A stretch of DNA of 64,000 bases from JAFAMB01 sp963775805 (GTDB taxonomy: Bacteria > Verrucomicrobiota > Verrucomicrobiia > Chthoniobacterales > JAFAMB01). Below the pieces are notes generated by a model. That model saw only the letters and a program-made list of their open reading frames with translations, did not search any database and was not told the origin of the DNA. Each line of letters starts with the position of its first letter. Position 1 is the stretch's first letter. The stretch is taken from assembly GCA_963775805.1 (NCBI GenBank), contig CAVZKG010000001.1, positions 1,612,001 through 1,676,000 on the forward strand, read 5' to 3'. The translations under genes were made by a program, and so were the position numbers. Positions 54,616 to 62,849 of the stretch are shown here, piece by piece.

Positions 54616-56517
54616 CTAGATCTCGTATTCAGCAAGCTCCAGCTGCAACCTGGGAGTCAGAAAATCCAACAACCGCCACACGGATTCCTTCACGGACTCG
54701 CGATCGGTGTGTATCGTGATCTCCGGATTCTCAGGCTCCTCATAGGGTGCATCTATCCCGGTGAAGTTCTTTATCTCACCTGACCGGGCGCGTTTGTAAA
54801 GATTCTTCGGATCACGACGTTCGCAGACCTGTAACGGCGCGGCAACGTGCACCTCGATAAACTCGATATTCCCTTTGAGAACCAGTTCCCGAGCACGAGA
54901 TCGATCCTGACGGTAAGGAGAGATAAGCGAGGTAATCACAACGAACCCCGCATCCGCCATCAGCTTCGCCACTTCTGCTACACGCCGGATATTCTCCACA
55001 CGATCGTCGGGTGTAAACCCAAGATTCATGTTCAAACCGTGACGAATATTGTCTCCATCCAACACATAGACCTGCATGTGACGATTAAACAGATTGGTCT
55101 CCAGAGCACGCGCCACAGTCGATTTGCCTGAACCGGACAGTCCGGTAAGCCAGACTACCATCCCTCGATGGCCGTTGCGCTCGGAGCGAATCCGATAATC
55201 GATCCCGCCTTCCGACCAAAACAGGTTTGTGCTGTGGATTCGTTCACGTTCAACATACGTTCCTCCGAAGATGATCCCTCCCCCAGCCACATCCCGCTCG
55301 TCGACAATCACGAATCGGCCGGCGTTCGCGACCTTATCGTAGTTATCCATCACCAGCGGCGATCGAGCTTGGATTGTTACCTCGGCAACCTCATTCTTGA
55401 CTACCGAAAGCCGCAGACCCGTCGACGTATCCAATGACGTCGCGTCAATCACCCGGTCAACTGAAGCTAATTGGCATTCAATCTCCTGAGTAAGCAATTT
55501 AACCATGTACCGTTTGCCGATTGAAAACGGCTTGTCTCCCATCCAGAAGATACGGGCCCGAAATCGCCGCGTCTCAATCGGCGGCGCACTGTCGTGCGCC
55601 CCTACGTGGCCGCGTTCAACGAATATCGGTTCGCTCAGAATGATCCCAACCGATTCTCCAGCCGTCGCAGTGTCTCTGACCGGTGCCTTCCAGCGTTCGA
55701 TCGCTGCGACGCTCGAAGTCTTGCTATTCGGTGAGAAAACAATGTGATCTCCAACCCGGATCGTTCCCGACTCAATTCGTCCGGCCACAATCCGTCGCTC
55801 GTCAAACCGGTAGACATCCTGGACAGCAAAACGTAACGGCCCGTCCGATTCGGCACTAGGAGCCGGAAGTCGGTCCAGGGCACGCAAAAGCGTCGGACCC
55901 GCGTACCACGGCAAAGCGTTGGCAGATGTCTCCACCAGGTTTATTCCGTCACGGGCGGAGATCGGAATGAACAGAAGCGGACGGACCCCGAGTTTTTCGA
56001 GAAATTCGCGATACTCTTTTTCGATCTGGTTAAAAACAGCTTCCGAGTAACCGACCAGATCCATCTTGTTGATCAACACAATGACTTGGTCGACACCCAG
56101 CATGCTCAGCAAGTACGCATGCCGTTTGCTCTGCTCCTGCACCCCTTCGTTTGCGGCAATCAAAAGCAGCGCGGCATTCGCACTCGCGGCTCCTGTCACC
56201 ATGTTTTTCAAGAACTCTTTGTGTCCCGGCGCGTCAATGATGACATACGACCGGGTTTGTGACCGGAACCAGATTTGCGAAACGTCGATCGTGATGTTTT
56301 GGTCCCGCTCGGACTGCAAAGCATCCATCAGAAATGCCCACTCAAATGGCATCCCACGCCTGCGACAAACGGCCTGAATCTGCTCAAACTTTCCTTCCGG
56401 CAGGGAACCGGTGTCATGCAAAAGCCGACCTACCAGAGTCGATTTTCCGTGATCGACGTGGCCGACAATGACAATCCGCAGGGCGTGAGCGCTTGAAGTC
56501 GGTTCTGGCGTTCTCAC
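54616..56517 (-). CDS. cysNC: Bifunctional sulfate adenylyltransferase large subunit / APS kinase
   Basis: A 633-residue fusion. Residues 1 to about 440 are a CysN GTPase, with GHVDHGKS (19-26), DAPGHKEFLKNMVTGAASA and NKMDLVG as G motifs; it drives APS formation together with CysD. The C-terminal part is CysC (from about GLSGSGKSTVARAL), which phosphorylates APS to PAPS, with LDGDNIRHGLNMNLGFTPDDR and FIEVHVAAPLQVCERRDPKNLYKRA. The GTG start overlaps the cysD stop (GTGA). Confidence 0.96.
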   Translation of the reverse strand: MRTPEPTSSAHALRIVIVGHVDHGKSTLVGRLLHDTGSLPEGKFEQIQAVCRRRGMPFEWAFLMDALQSERDQNITIDVSQIWFRSQTRSYVIIDAPGHKEFLKNMVTGAASANAALLLIAANEGVQEQSKRHAYLLSMLGVDQVIVLINKMDLVGYSEAVFNQIEKEYREFLEKLGVRPLLFIPISARDGINLVETSANALPWYAGPTLLRALDRLPAPSAESDGPLRFAVQDVYRFDERRIVAGRIESGTIRVGDHIVFSPNSKTSSVAAIERWKAPVRDTATAGESVGIILSEPIFVERGHVGAHDSAPPIETRRFRARIFWMGDKPFSIGKRYMVKLLTQEIECQLASVDRVIDATSLDTSTGLRLSVVKNEVAEVTIQARSPLVMDNYDKVANAGRFVIVDERDVAGGGIIFGGTYVERERIHSTNLFWSEGGIDYRIRSERNGHRGMVVWLTGLSGSGKSTVARALETNLFNRHMQVYVLDGDNIRHGLNMNLGFTPDDRVENIRRVAEVAKLMADAGFVVITSLISPYRQDRSRARELVLKGNIEFIEVHVAAPLQVCERRDPKNLYKRARSGEIKNFTGIDAPYEEPENPEITIHTDRESVKESVWRLLDFLTPRLQLELAEYEI

Positions 56518-57335
56518 ATGTATCCGCTCGATCGAAGACGCTCAAATGCGTCTTCCGCTTCCTGGTCCTGCGCACGCGTACTCCGTTCTGACACACGCGT
56601 GTGCATAAGCTCTTCAATGATCTCCGGAACGTTCTGTGCGTTCGATTGGATTGGCTTTGTGCAAGGAGCGCAGCCGAGGCTCCGGTAGCGCATCCCCTCT
56701 CTCGCGAAGTAAAGACCAACAACCGGAATTCCCTCCCGATGGATATATTCCCAGACATTTACCTCCGTCCAATGCAGTAACGGATGGATACGGATGTGCG
56801 TTCCGGGTTCAAAGTCGGTTTTGAACTGGTCCCAAAGTTCAGGCGGTTGATCCTTAAAATTCCACTCGAAATTCTTGTCGCGTGGCGAAAAATACCGCTC
56901 CTTTGCTCGTGTTCCCTCTTCGTCACGGCGGATTCCCACAACCACAGCCTGGTAATCCTTCTCTTCGATGATGGTTTGCAGCGCGTCCTTTTTCAAAAGG
57001 CTGCAGCATTCGACCCGGGTGATTCGCCCGTTCGGAAAAGTTTCGCCGCGATCAAGCACCGCCCGGTTCTGCCCTACGACAAGATTGATTCCCCACTCTT
57101 TGGCGAGCCGATCACGAAACGTGATCATTTCCGGAATTTTGTAACTCGTGTCGACATGGACACACGGTATCGGTACATGCCCAAAAAACGCTTTCCGCAA
57201 CAACCAGAGCATCACACACGAATCCTTCCCGATGCTCCAGAGCATGGCTAGCCGTTTAAACTTCCGGTAAGCCTCGCGTAGAATGTAAATGCTCTGATTT
57301 TCAAGCGCATCAAGATGCGCGTATCTCGACTCCAT
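56514..57335 (-). CDS. cysD: Sulfate adenylyltransferase small subunit
   Basis: 273 residues from the ATG giving MESRYAHLDALENQSIYI, two nt after the cysH stop; the frame extends into cysH. It is the ATP-pyrophosphatase-fold subunit that makes APS. The PP-loop is SIGKDSCVMLWLLRKAF, and HVDTSYKIPEMITFRDRLA and WTEVNVWEYIHREGIPVVGLYFA are the family motifs. It works with CysN; the three genes form one operon starting at cysH. Confidence 0.96.
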   Translation of the reverse strand: MESRYAHLDALENQSIYILREAYRKFKRLAMLWSIGKDSCVMLWLLRKAFFGHVPIPCVHVDTSYKIPEMITFRDRLAKEWGINLVVGQNRAVLDRGETFPNGRITRVECCSLLKKDALQTIIEEKDYQAVVVGIRRDEEGTRAKERYFSPRDKNFEWNFKDQPPELWDQFKTDFEPGTHIRIHPLLHWTEVNVWEYIHREGIPVVGLYFAREGMRYRSLGCAPCTKPIQSNAQNVPEIIEELMHTRVSERSTRAQDQEAEDAFERLRSSGYM

Positions 57336-57337
57336 TG

Positions 57338-58072
57338 CTAAATTCTCTCCCCTAGAAACGTGTGGATGCCACACTCGGTCTTGTCAAATCCGGTCCAGCG
57401 CCCTGCCCGGTCTTCTTCCCCTGCCCCCACAACGCCCGTGCATGGCTGGCAACCAATGCTTCTGTAACCTCGATCCGCTAGCGGATTGTACGGGATTCCG
57501 TGTAGCCGGATATAATCCCACACCCGATCCCGCGTCCATCCTGCCAGCGGATTGACCTTCAGGATGTTTTTCTCCCGGAGCCGATCAAACTCGTACAGTT
57601 CCAAAATCTGTATCTCGGATCGCCCGGTCGATTGTTGCCGGCGCAAACCGGTGATCCAGGCGTCTAGAGTGCCCAACTTTTTTTGAAGCGGCTCCACTTT
57701 ACGCAGGGTGCAACACAAATCCGGGTTCCGCGCCCAGAGCTTCGCGCCAAGCTGCTCCTCCTGCTGGCCCACGGTGTACTCTGGATGCAACGCTTCGATG
57801 GTGATGCCAAAAAATCGTTCCAGCCGGGCTTTCAATTCCAGCGTCTCAGGGAAAAGCAATCCGGTATCGATCGTAAAAACCGGTATCGGCAACCCCGCGG
57901 CAACCGCATGATGAATCGTCACGAGCCCTGCTCCCTGGAAACTGGTCCCAATTGCGGCCCCGCTTTCATATTGTTCAAACGCCCAACGCAAAATCTGCAC
58001 GGGAGACGCAGTCTCGAATTCCGCAGAAAGCGCAGCGGCGTTGGAAGGGCTGATAATGTTCATGGAACGCAT
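57338..58072 (-). CDS. cysH: APS/PAPS reductase of the iron-sulfur type
   Basis: A 244-residue thioredoxin-dependent reductase yielding sulfite. The iron-sulfur Cys pairs are the CC in NPDLCCTLRKVEPLQ and the CxxC in GCQPCTGVV; the catalytic Cys is in KTECGIHTF. The four cluster Cys are the mark of assimilatory APS reductases, so APS may be the preferred substrate even though APS kinase is encoded nearby. The start could be M1 or M4 (58063). It is the first gene of cysH-cysD-cysNC and is preceded by the IS110 element. Confidence 0.93.
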   Translation of the reverse strand: MRSMNIISPSNAAALSAEFETASPVQILRWAFEQYESGAAIGTSFQGAGLVTIHHAVAAGLPIPVFTIDTGLLFPETLELKARLERFFGITIEALHPEYTVGQQEEQLGAKLWARNPDLCCTLRKVEPLQKKLGTLDAWITGLRRQQSTGRSEIQILELYEFDRLREKNILKVNPLAGWTRDRVWDYIRLHGIPYNPLADRGYRSIGCQPCTGVVGAGEEDRAGRWTGFDKTECGIHTFLGERI

Positions 58073-58104
58073 TAAACTAATTCTCTATATACAAATAGGG
58101 ATTT

Positions 58105-58147
58105 CGCAAGGGCTTTGTCCGCTTTTCATTTCGTCCAGGGCCTTGCG
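58105..58147 (-). promoter_or_regulatory. Inverted repeat in the cysH leader
   Basis: CGCAAGG (58105-58111) and CCTTGCG (58141-58147) are perfect 7-bp arms around a 29-nt loop, 33-75 nt upstream of the cysH start. It could be a leader hairpin or operator for sulfate-assimilation control. It matches no riboswitch class I know, and no good Shine-Dalgarno precedes cysH. Confidence 0.3.
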
Positions 58148-58179
58148 TGGAACGGAGACACAAACGAGGGCGCAGTGAA

Positions 58180-58200
58180 TTGGATTAACCACAAAGATAC
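58180..58200 (-). repeat. Right half of the dispersed repeat, flanking the IS110 element
   Basis: On the minus strand this reads GTATCTTTGTGGTTAATCC, matching the GTGGTTAATCC part of the repeat copies at 43098 and 59661. It ends at the IS110 element (tnp 3' side). Joined to the sequence at 59516-59587 it rebuilds a complete repeat. Confidence 0.75.
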
Positions 58201-58211
58201 GGTCTTGGGTG

Positions 58212-59222
58212 TCAAGGGAAGTTTGAGACAGCGATGAGTTGAGGGTCGAAGGGAGTTTGTTTGTGGAGGACGGCGAAGATGATGCGCAGGAGCTTGTGCA
58301 TGACGGCGGTGCGGATGGAGAGTTTGGAAAGGTCAGGACGTCGACGCTGAAGGAGTTGGCTCCAGAGTTTGATGGGAGCGCAATGACGGGAGGCAACAGC
58401 GGCAGGCATGAAGAGGGCTTTGCGTAAAAGGGCATTGCCGACCTTGGAAATGGGGCTTGAGCGATTGGATTGGCCAGACTGGTTCTGTCTTGGGTTGAGT
58501 CCGCAGTAGAGAACCAATTGATGAGCGGACTCAAAGTCTTTACCGGCAAGTTGGGAAAGGATTTTGGCGGCAGAGCAAAGTGCGATACCCGGGATGGAGC
58601 AGAGCAATTGGCAACGAGTTTTTAAAACCGGATCCGAATCGATAAGCTGGGCAATTTGGTGGTCGAGTTGGTTAATCCAGAGTTTGAACTGCTTGATACG
58701 TTCCAGTCCTTGCTGCAGGACAATGGCAGGGAGCTTGTCGGATAAGAGGCGATGTTTTTCCCTGCGATTTTTCTGACGCACCAAATCGCTGCAAAGGCTC
58801 TCACGAGCGACGACAAGCTCTTTGAGCTGTGCTTCAGCTGTGCTTAAGGGCTTGGTAGCAGCTGGGCGACGCTCCAGCAGATAGTGAGCGATAAGCAAAG
58901 CGTCGCAGGAATCATTCTTTGAACGGCGCAGTTTGGAGATACCGAAATATTTGACCTGAGCAGGATTAAGCAGACAAGCTGCCAGTTGAAGCTGCTGAAG
59001 GCTGCCAAGCAGTCTCTGAGAGTAAATGCCAGTGGCTTCTAATCCGAAAAGGACTCTTTTAAGATCGAATTTTCGGCTTTTGAGCGAATCGACGAATCGA
59101 TTGATCTGCGTCTGATTATTTTCAAATCGCCCACGCCAGAGCAACGCCGCGTTGGCATTGAGCAGAGCGAAGTCGCAATAATGTTTTGCGACGTCAAAAC
59201 CCAGGAAGTAGAGTGTTTTCAT
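58212..59222 (-). CDS. IS110-family transposase (RNA-guided recombinase type)
   Basis: 336 residues, full length. The N-terminal RuvC-like DEDD domain has Asp10 in FLGFDVAKHYCDFAL, Glu62 in LFGLEATGIYSQRLL, and Asp104 and Asp107 in RRSKNDSCDALLIAHYL. The C-terminal Transposase_20 domain has CSIPGIALCSAAKILSQL, YCGLNPRQNQSG and ISKVGNALLRKALFMPA, including the serine-rich region that carries the catalytic Ser in the family. No frameshift or stop interrupts it, so it may be active. Family members use a bridge RNA from their own non-coding end to choose donor and target. Confidence 0.95.
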   Translation of the reverse strand: MKTLYFLGFDVAKHYCDFALLNANAALLWRGRFENNQTQINRFVDSLKSRKFDLKRVLFGLEATGIYSQRLLGSLQQLQLAACLLNPAQVKYFGISKLRRSKNDSCDALLIAHYLLERRPAATKPLSTAEAQLKELVVARESLCSDLVRQKNRREKHRLLSDKLPAIVLQQGLERIKQFKLWINQLDHQIAQLIDSDPVLKTRCQLLCSIPGIALCSAAKILSQLAGKDFESAHQLVLYCGLNPRQNQSGQSNRSSPISKVGNALLRKALFMPAAVASRHCAPIKLWSQLLQRRRPDLSKLSIRTAVMHKLLRIIFAVLHKQTPFDPQLIAVSNFP

Positions 59223-59279
59223 TGCTGGAGTCTTTCTAAAGAAGCTTCGGCAGGGCCTCTTCCAAAACGATCCTTGTCA

Positions 59280-59480
59280 ATGCAGGCTTCCAAGATCGAT
59301 CAGAACACCAAAATCTAATGATCTTGTTACCAATGATACGGTTCAGTTTTAAAGGAAGAAGCGGCTAGAGAGAGCGAGGAGCCAATCTTTGTGACAGGTT
59401 CCTAGACCGAGGCGCCAAGCGAGTTCTCCTCCTCTCTCAGCCAAAACTTCGTCTTAAGCTTCCGCCCTTCCGGGCGGCTT
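59280..59480 (-). ncRNA. Candidate IS110 bridge RNA
   Basis: In the transposase-upstream end, read on the minus strand, I see three parts. First is a 5' hairpin CCGCCC-GGAA-GGGCGG (59462-59477). Second is a near-perfect 17-bp stem (arms 59426-59442 and 59363-59381, two single-nt bulges) with a 44-nt loop. Third is a stem (59354-59362 with 59286-59291, inner arms 59345-59350 and 59310-59316) with a 28-nt loop. Loop 1 contains CACAAAGAT (59385-59393), complementary to the target next to the core. Loop 2 contains ACCGTATC (59335-59342), identical to the element's right end plus core. This matches the target-binding and donor-binding loops of known bridge RNAs. RNA ends are approximate. Confidence 0.7.
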
Positions 59481-59515
59481 CAAAAGGGGGTAAAATGTCA
59501 GAACAAGGAAGATAC

Positions 59516-59590
59516 AAGGCGCAGAGGGCACAGAGATTTGGAATTTTTGGGGTCCAGCTGTCCGGACTGGAGCGATATCGCGTTGAATGC
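59516..59590 (-). repeat. Left half of the dispersed repeat, interrupted by the IS110 element
   Basis: Read on the minus strand, 59563-59587 matches 43026-43050 (two differences in 25 nt), and CTCTGTGCCCTCTGCGCC at about 59518-59535 matches the following part of that copy. The repeat then breaks at the IS110 core and resumes at 58200. Confidence 0.8.
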
Positions 59591-59650
59591 GCTTCACGGA
59601 CGTGGACCACACGCCGATACTGCATCCATTTGGTTGCGGCTACTGTCGCG

Positions 59651-59715
59651 CCGTGTCTCTGTGGTTAATCCGGTCCTCTGTGCCCTCTCTCTGCGCTCTT
59701 CTCCGTTCGGACGGA
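59651..59715 (+). repeat. Partial third copy of the dispersed repeat
   Basis: The text from GTGTCTCTGTGGTTAATCC through TCCTCTGTGCCCTC matches the copy at 43094-43124 in the same orientation. It lies 60 nt from the interrupted copy but in inverted orientation to it. The gap 59516-59762 before transketolase contains these repeat copies and no gene that I can support. Confidence 0.8.
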
Positions 59716-59762
59716 AGCGGCGCGCTGTCGCACGCCCCTTCACAGTTCGAAAACCAACCCAA

Positions 59763-61754
59763 CTAAGCTGCCAGACTTTTCACGACTTCAACAACGTGGT
59801 CGGTCGTAATCCCTAGCTCCGTCATCACTTTCCCGCCCGGGGCGCTCAATCCAAAGCGATCAATGCCGATCACCTTGCCGTCCAACCCGACGAATTGGTA
59901 CCAGAGATTGGTGACTCCGGCCTCGATCGCTACCCGTTTCCGAATAGCCGGCGGAAGCACCTCGTCTTTGTATGCAGCATCCTGGCGCAGGAAACGTTCC
60001 GTGCACGGAACGGAAACAACCCGGACACCATCACCAAGTTGCTTGGCCGCGTTGATCGCATGTTGCAGTTCGCTCCCGGTCGCGAGGATAATAGTGTCGA
60101 GCTTGCCGCTTTCCTTGTGAGCAATGTACGCCCCTTTGCTCACACCTTCCCTACGCACGTCGACGGGGATGTCGTTCTGGATCGGCAACGCCTGCCGAGT
60201 GAGTGCGAGCAGAGTGGGGCCATCCTTCCGCGAAAATGCGGCTGCAAATGCGCCGGCCGTCTCTTCCGGATCCCCGGGTCGAATCACGTCGAGATTCGGG
60301 ATAACCCGTAGTCCGCTGACGGTTTCGACCGGTTGATGCGTCGGTCCATCTTCGCCTACGCCGACCGAGTCGTGCGTGAAAATGTAAACAACCGGCAACT
60401 TCGCAAGGGACGCGATTCGAATGGACGCCCGGCAATAGTCCGCGAAAACCAGGAAAGTCGCCCCAGAAGGACGAAAAATGCCGTAGTAAGCGAGTCCGTT
60501 GAGCATTGCGCACATCGCATGCTCCCGGATCCCAAACCGGATATTTCGACCTGCTCGATTCTCCGGATTAAAATCTTTGTCGGCCTGAATATAATTCAAC
60601 GTTGAGCCGTAAAGGTCCGCGCTTCCCCCGATGATCAGTGGCATGGCTGCCGCGACCGGTTGCAATACATCGCTGCCGGCTTTCCGGGTCGCAATTTTGC
60701 TGTCCTGCGGAAAAGCTGGGATACGGGAGAGAAGGTCCTTCGGGACCTCATGATGGATTCCGCTGTTCAGCAAAGCGGCCAGCTCAGGGTTCGCAGCTTT
60801 CCAGGTATTGAAAAGTTCCTGCCAATCGAGGTAGCGCTGCTTCAGGACGCCACGGTGGCTCGCAAAATAGTCGTAAACCTCCTTCGAAACGTAAAACTTC
60901 TCTTCTGGCAACCCGAGCGCTTTGCGATCGGCATCCACGAATTTCACGCCGGCTTCACCGTGTGCCTTCTGGGTGCCCGCAACTTCCGGGATTCCTTTTC
61001 CGATTAGCGTTCGTGAAACAATGAACTGCGGCTTCCCGGTGGTCGCGTGTTTTGCTGCCTCGTAGGTGTCAAAAAATGCTTCCAAGTCGTTACCATTCAC
61101 GGTGTGGACATCGTAGCCATACGCACGAAAACGCTCAGCCGTATCTTCGCTCTGTGACATCTTCGCCATCGCATCGAGCGTGACGTCGTTCGAGTCATAG
61201 ATAAGGATCAGATTGTCCAGTTTCTGGTGACCGGCAAACGCCGCCGCCTCAGACGCAACGCCTTCCTGCAAACACCCGTCGCCCGCTAGACAGACGATCT
61301 TGTGGTTGAGAATTGTATGATCTTTGGTGTTGAAGCGCGCTTCGGCCATTTTCGCGGCAATCGCCATCCCGACAGAATTGCCAACCCCTTGTCCCAGCGG
61401 GCCGGTCGTTGCTTCTATACCAGGGGTTTCGCCAAATTCAGGGTGGCCCGGTGTTTTACTGTGTAATTGACGGAATCTTTTGATTTCGTCGAGCGGCACG
61501 TCATATCCGGCGAGATGCAGCCAGCTATACAGGAACATGCTGCCATGCCCGGCGGATAGGACGAATCGATCGCGGTTGATCCAACCGGGGTCCTCGGGCA
61601 GATAGCTTAACGCGTACCCGAATAGTACTGCGCCAACCTCGGCTGCTCCGAGGGGTAAGCCGAGATGACCGGATGCGGCTGCCTGAACGGCGTCCATTGC
61701 CAAGCCCCGTGCCTCCGTGGCGGCTTGAGAGAGAATTTTTGTGTTTAATGCCAT
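59763..61754 (-). CDS. tkt: Transketolase
   Basis: 663 residues from the ATG giving MALNTKILSQAATEARG. It is the thiamine-diphosphate enzyme of the pentose phosphate (or Calvin) pathway. Motifs are AAASGHLGLPLGAAEVG, GPLGQGVGNSVGMAIA, the TPP block GDGCLQEGVASEAAAFAG ending at YDSNDVTLD, FGIREHAMCAMLNGLAYYG and FIFTHDSVGVGEDGPTHQPVE. The length matches the family. It is divergent from hisG, sharing a 148-nt upstream region. Confidence 0.97.
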   Translation of the reverse strand: MALNTKILSQAATEARGLAMDAVQAAASGHLGLPLGAAEVGAVLFGYALSYLPEDPGWINRDRFVLSAGHGSMFLYSWLHLAGYDVPLDEIKRFRQLHSKTPGHPEFGETPGIEATTGPLGQGVGNSVGMAIAAKMAEARFNTKDHTILNHKIVCLAGDGCLQEGVASEAAAFAGHQKLDNLILIYDSNDVTLDAMAKMSQSEDTAERFRAYGYDVHTVNGNDLEAFFDTYEAAKHATTGKPQFIVSRTLIGKGIPEVAGTQKAHGEAGVKFVDADRKALGLPEEKFYVSKEVYDYFASHRGVLKQRYLDWQELFNTWKAANPELAALLNSGIHHEVPKDLLSRIPAFPQDSKIATRKAGSDVLQPVAAAMPLIIGGSADLYGSTLNYIQADKDFNPENRAGRNIRFGIREHAMCAMLNGLAYYGIFRPSGATFLVFADYCRASIRIASLAKLPVVYIFTHDSVGVGEDGPTHQPVETVSGLRVIPNLDVIRPGDPEETAGAFAAAFSRKDGPTLLALTRQALPIQNDIPVDVRREGVSKGAYIAHKESGKLDTIILATGSELQHAINAAKQLGDGVRVVSVPCTERFLRQDAAYKDEVLPPAIRKRVAIEAGVTNLWYQFVGLDGKVIGIDRFGLSAPGGKVMTELGITTDHVVEVVKSLAA

Positions 61755-61902
61755 TGGGTGATTCCTATGATGAAGCATCTTTTGGGAGATGCGTAAACAA
61801 CGACTCGACGAACTGACCCTAAAAAAAGAGAGAAATCCAGAGAAGATTTTACTAGTCAGCGTTCTCCCTTGAGCGTAAGTAAACCGCCCTTTTCCGAATG
61901 TT
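61755..61902. promoter_or_regulatory. Shared upstream region of tkt and hisG
   Basis: A 148-nt divergent gap that must supply promoters in both directions. It contains an A-rich stretch (CTAAAAAAAGAGAGAAA) in the middle. I cannot identify confident -35/-10 elements. Confidence 0.4.
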
Positions 61903-62781
61903 ATGAATCAACCCTGCCTCCGCATAGGATTACCCTCGGGTAGTCTCCAAGAGTCGACGCTCGATCTCTTTGCCAAAGCAGGGTATCAAATCACCGGCTC
62001 CAGACGCTCCTACAAACCCGCCGTCGACGATCCCGAACTCGAAATTCGTCTTCTGCGCGCCCAGGAAATCAGCCGATACGTTGAGCACGGCTTTTTGGAT
62101 TGCGGAATCACCGGAAAAGACTGGATCGAAGAAAATAATTCGGACGTCGAACTGATCGAGAAACTTCAATACAGCAAATCCACGTCGAGTCCGACGCGCT
62201 GGGTGCTGGTGGTGCCGAAAAGCTCCACGATACATTCTGTAAAAGACCTTCAGGGAAAACGAATTGCGACGGAAGCTGTCGGGCTTACCACGCGATTTCT
62301 TGAAGCACACGGCGTGACCGCGAATGTCGAATTCAGCTGGGGGTCTACAGAGGCCAAAGTGCCCGAATTGGTCGATGCCATCGTCGATATCACCGAGACC
62401 GGAACATCGCTGGCCGCTAACAACCTTCGGATTGTCGAGGTCATCACAGAATCATATCCTCAGATTATCGGTAATCGTGAATCGATGATGGACGCCTGGA
62501 AGCGGGGCAAACTCCAGCGGCTGACCTTGTTGCTCAAGGGTGCTCTCAATGCCCGAGACAAAGTCGGACTGAAAATGAATCTGCAGGAATCGAAGCTGAA
62601 TGAGCTTCTGCAAAAACTTCCTGCCCTCCGCAATCCGACTGTGGCCCCACTCGCACAGACTGGTTGGGTTGCGATCGAGACTGTGATCGACGAGAAAGTC
62701 GTTCGCGAGATTATTCCGGACCTGAAAGAGTTAGGTGCAGAAGGGATAATCGAGTATCCGTTGAACAAAGTAGTTTATTAG
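61903..62781 (+). CDS. hisG: ATP phosphoribosyltransferase, long form
   Basis: 292 residues, the first enzyme of histidine synthesis. The catalytic part has LRIGLPSGSLQESTLDLFAKAGY, DCGITGKDWIEE, RIATEAVGLTTRFLEAHG and VDAIVDITETGTSLAANNLRIVE (the PRPP loop). The C-terminal ACT-like domain (about 215-292, KVGLKMNLQESKLNELLQKLP) marks the long, HisZ-independent, histidine-inhibited form. No other his genes are nearby. The ACT-like fold should give histidine feedback. Confidence 0.96.
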   Translation: MNQPCLRIGLPSGSLQESTLDLFAKAGYQITGSRRSYKPAVDDPELEIRLLRAQEISRYVEHGFLDCGITGKDWIEENNSDVELIEKLQYSKSTSSPTRWVLVVPKSSTIHSVKDLQGKRIATEAVGLTTRFLEAHGVTANVEFSWGSTEAKVPELVDAIVDITETGTSLAANNLRIVEVITESYPQIIGNRESMMDAWKRGKLQRLTLLLKGALNARDKVGLKMNLQESKLNELLQKLPALRNPTVAPLAQTGWVAIETVIDEKVVREIIPDLKELGAEGIIEYPLNKVVY

Positions 62782-62849
62782 GTATCAATTCATCTCCGGT
62801 GGCTGGTCCGGTGGTTAAGTCATGATTACCAGCGCTGAACAGTTAAAAT

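Larger units (their letters stand above)
58194..59515 (-). mobile_element. IS110-family insertion sequence, complete
   Basis: About 1.3 kb with one transposase gene. The 7-mer AAGATAC occurs at both ends (58194-58200 and 59509-59515); on the transposase strand it reads GTATCTT and contains CT, the usual core dinucleotide of IS110 elements. There are no terminal inverted repeats, as expected for the family. Only 11 nt lie between the transposase stop and the right core, while about 290 nt lie between the left core and the start codon. That asymmetry is typical of the IS110 group, with its RNA at the transposase-upstream end. One core copy belongs to the target. Confidence 0.85.

Noticed and set aside
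58073..58190. Riboswitch (SAM-type) in the cysH leader
   Set aside because: Only one 7-bp stem is visible; none of the conserved cores of SAM riboswitches could be matched.
58085..58549. Serine/proline-rich frame at the end of the IS110 element
   Set aside because: It is a shadow of the transposase gene in another frame and crosses the IS boundary.
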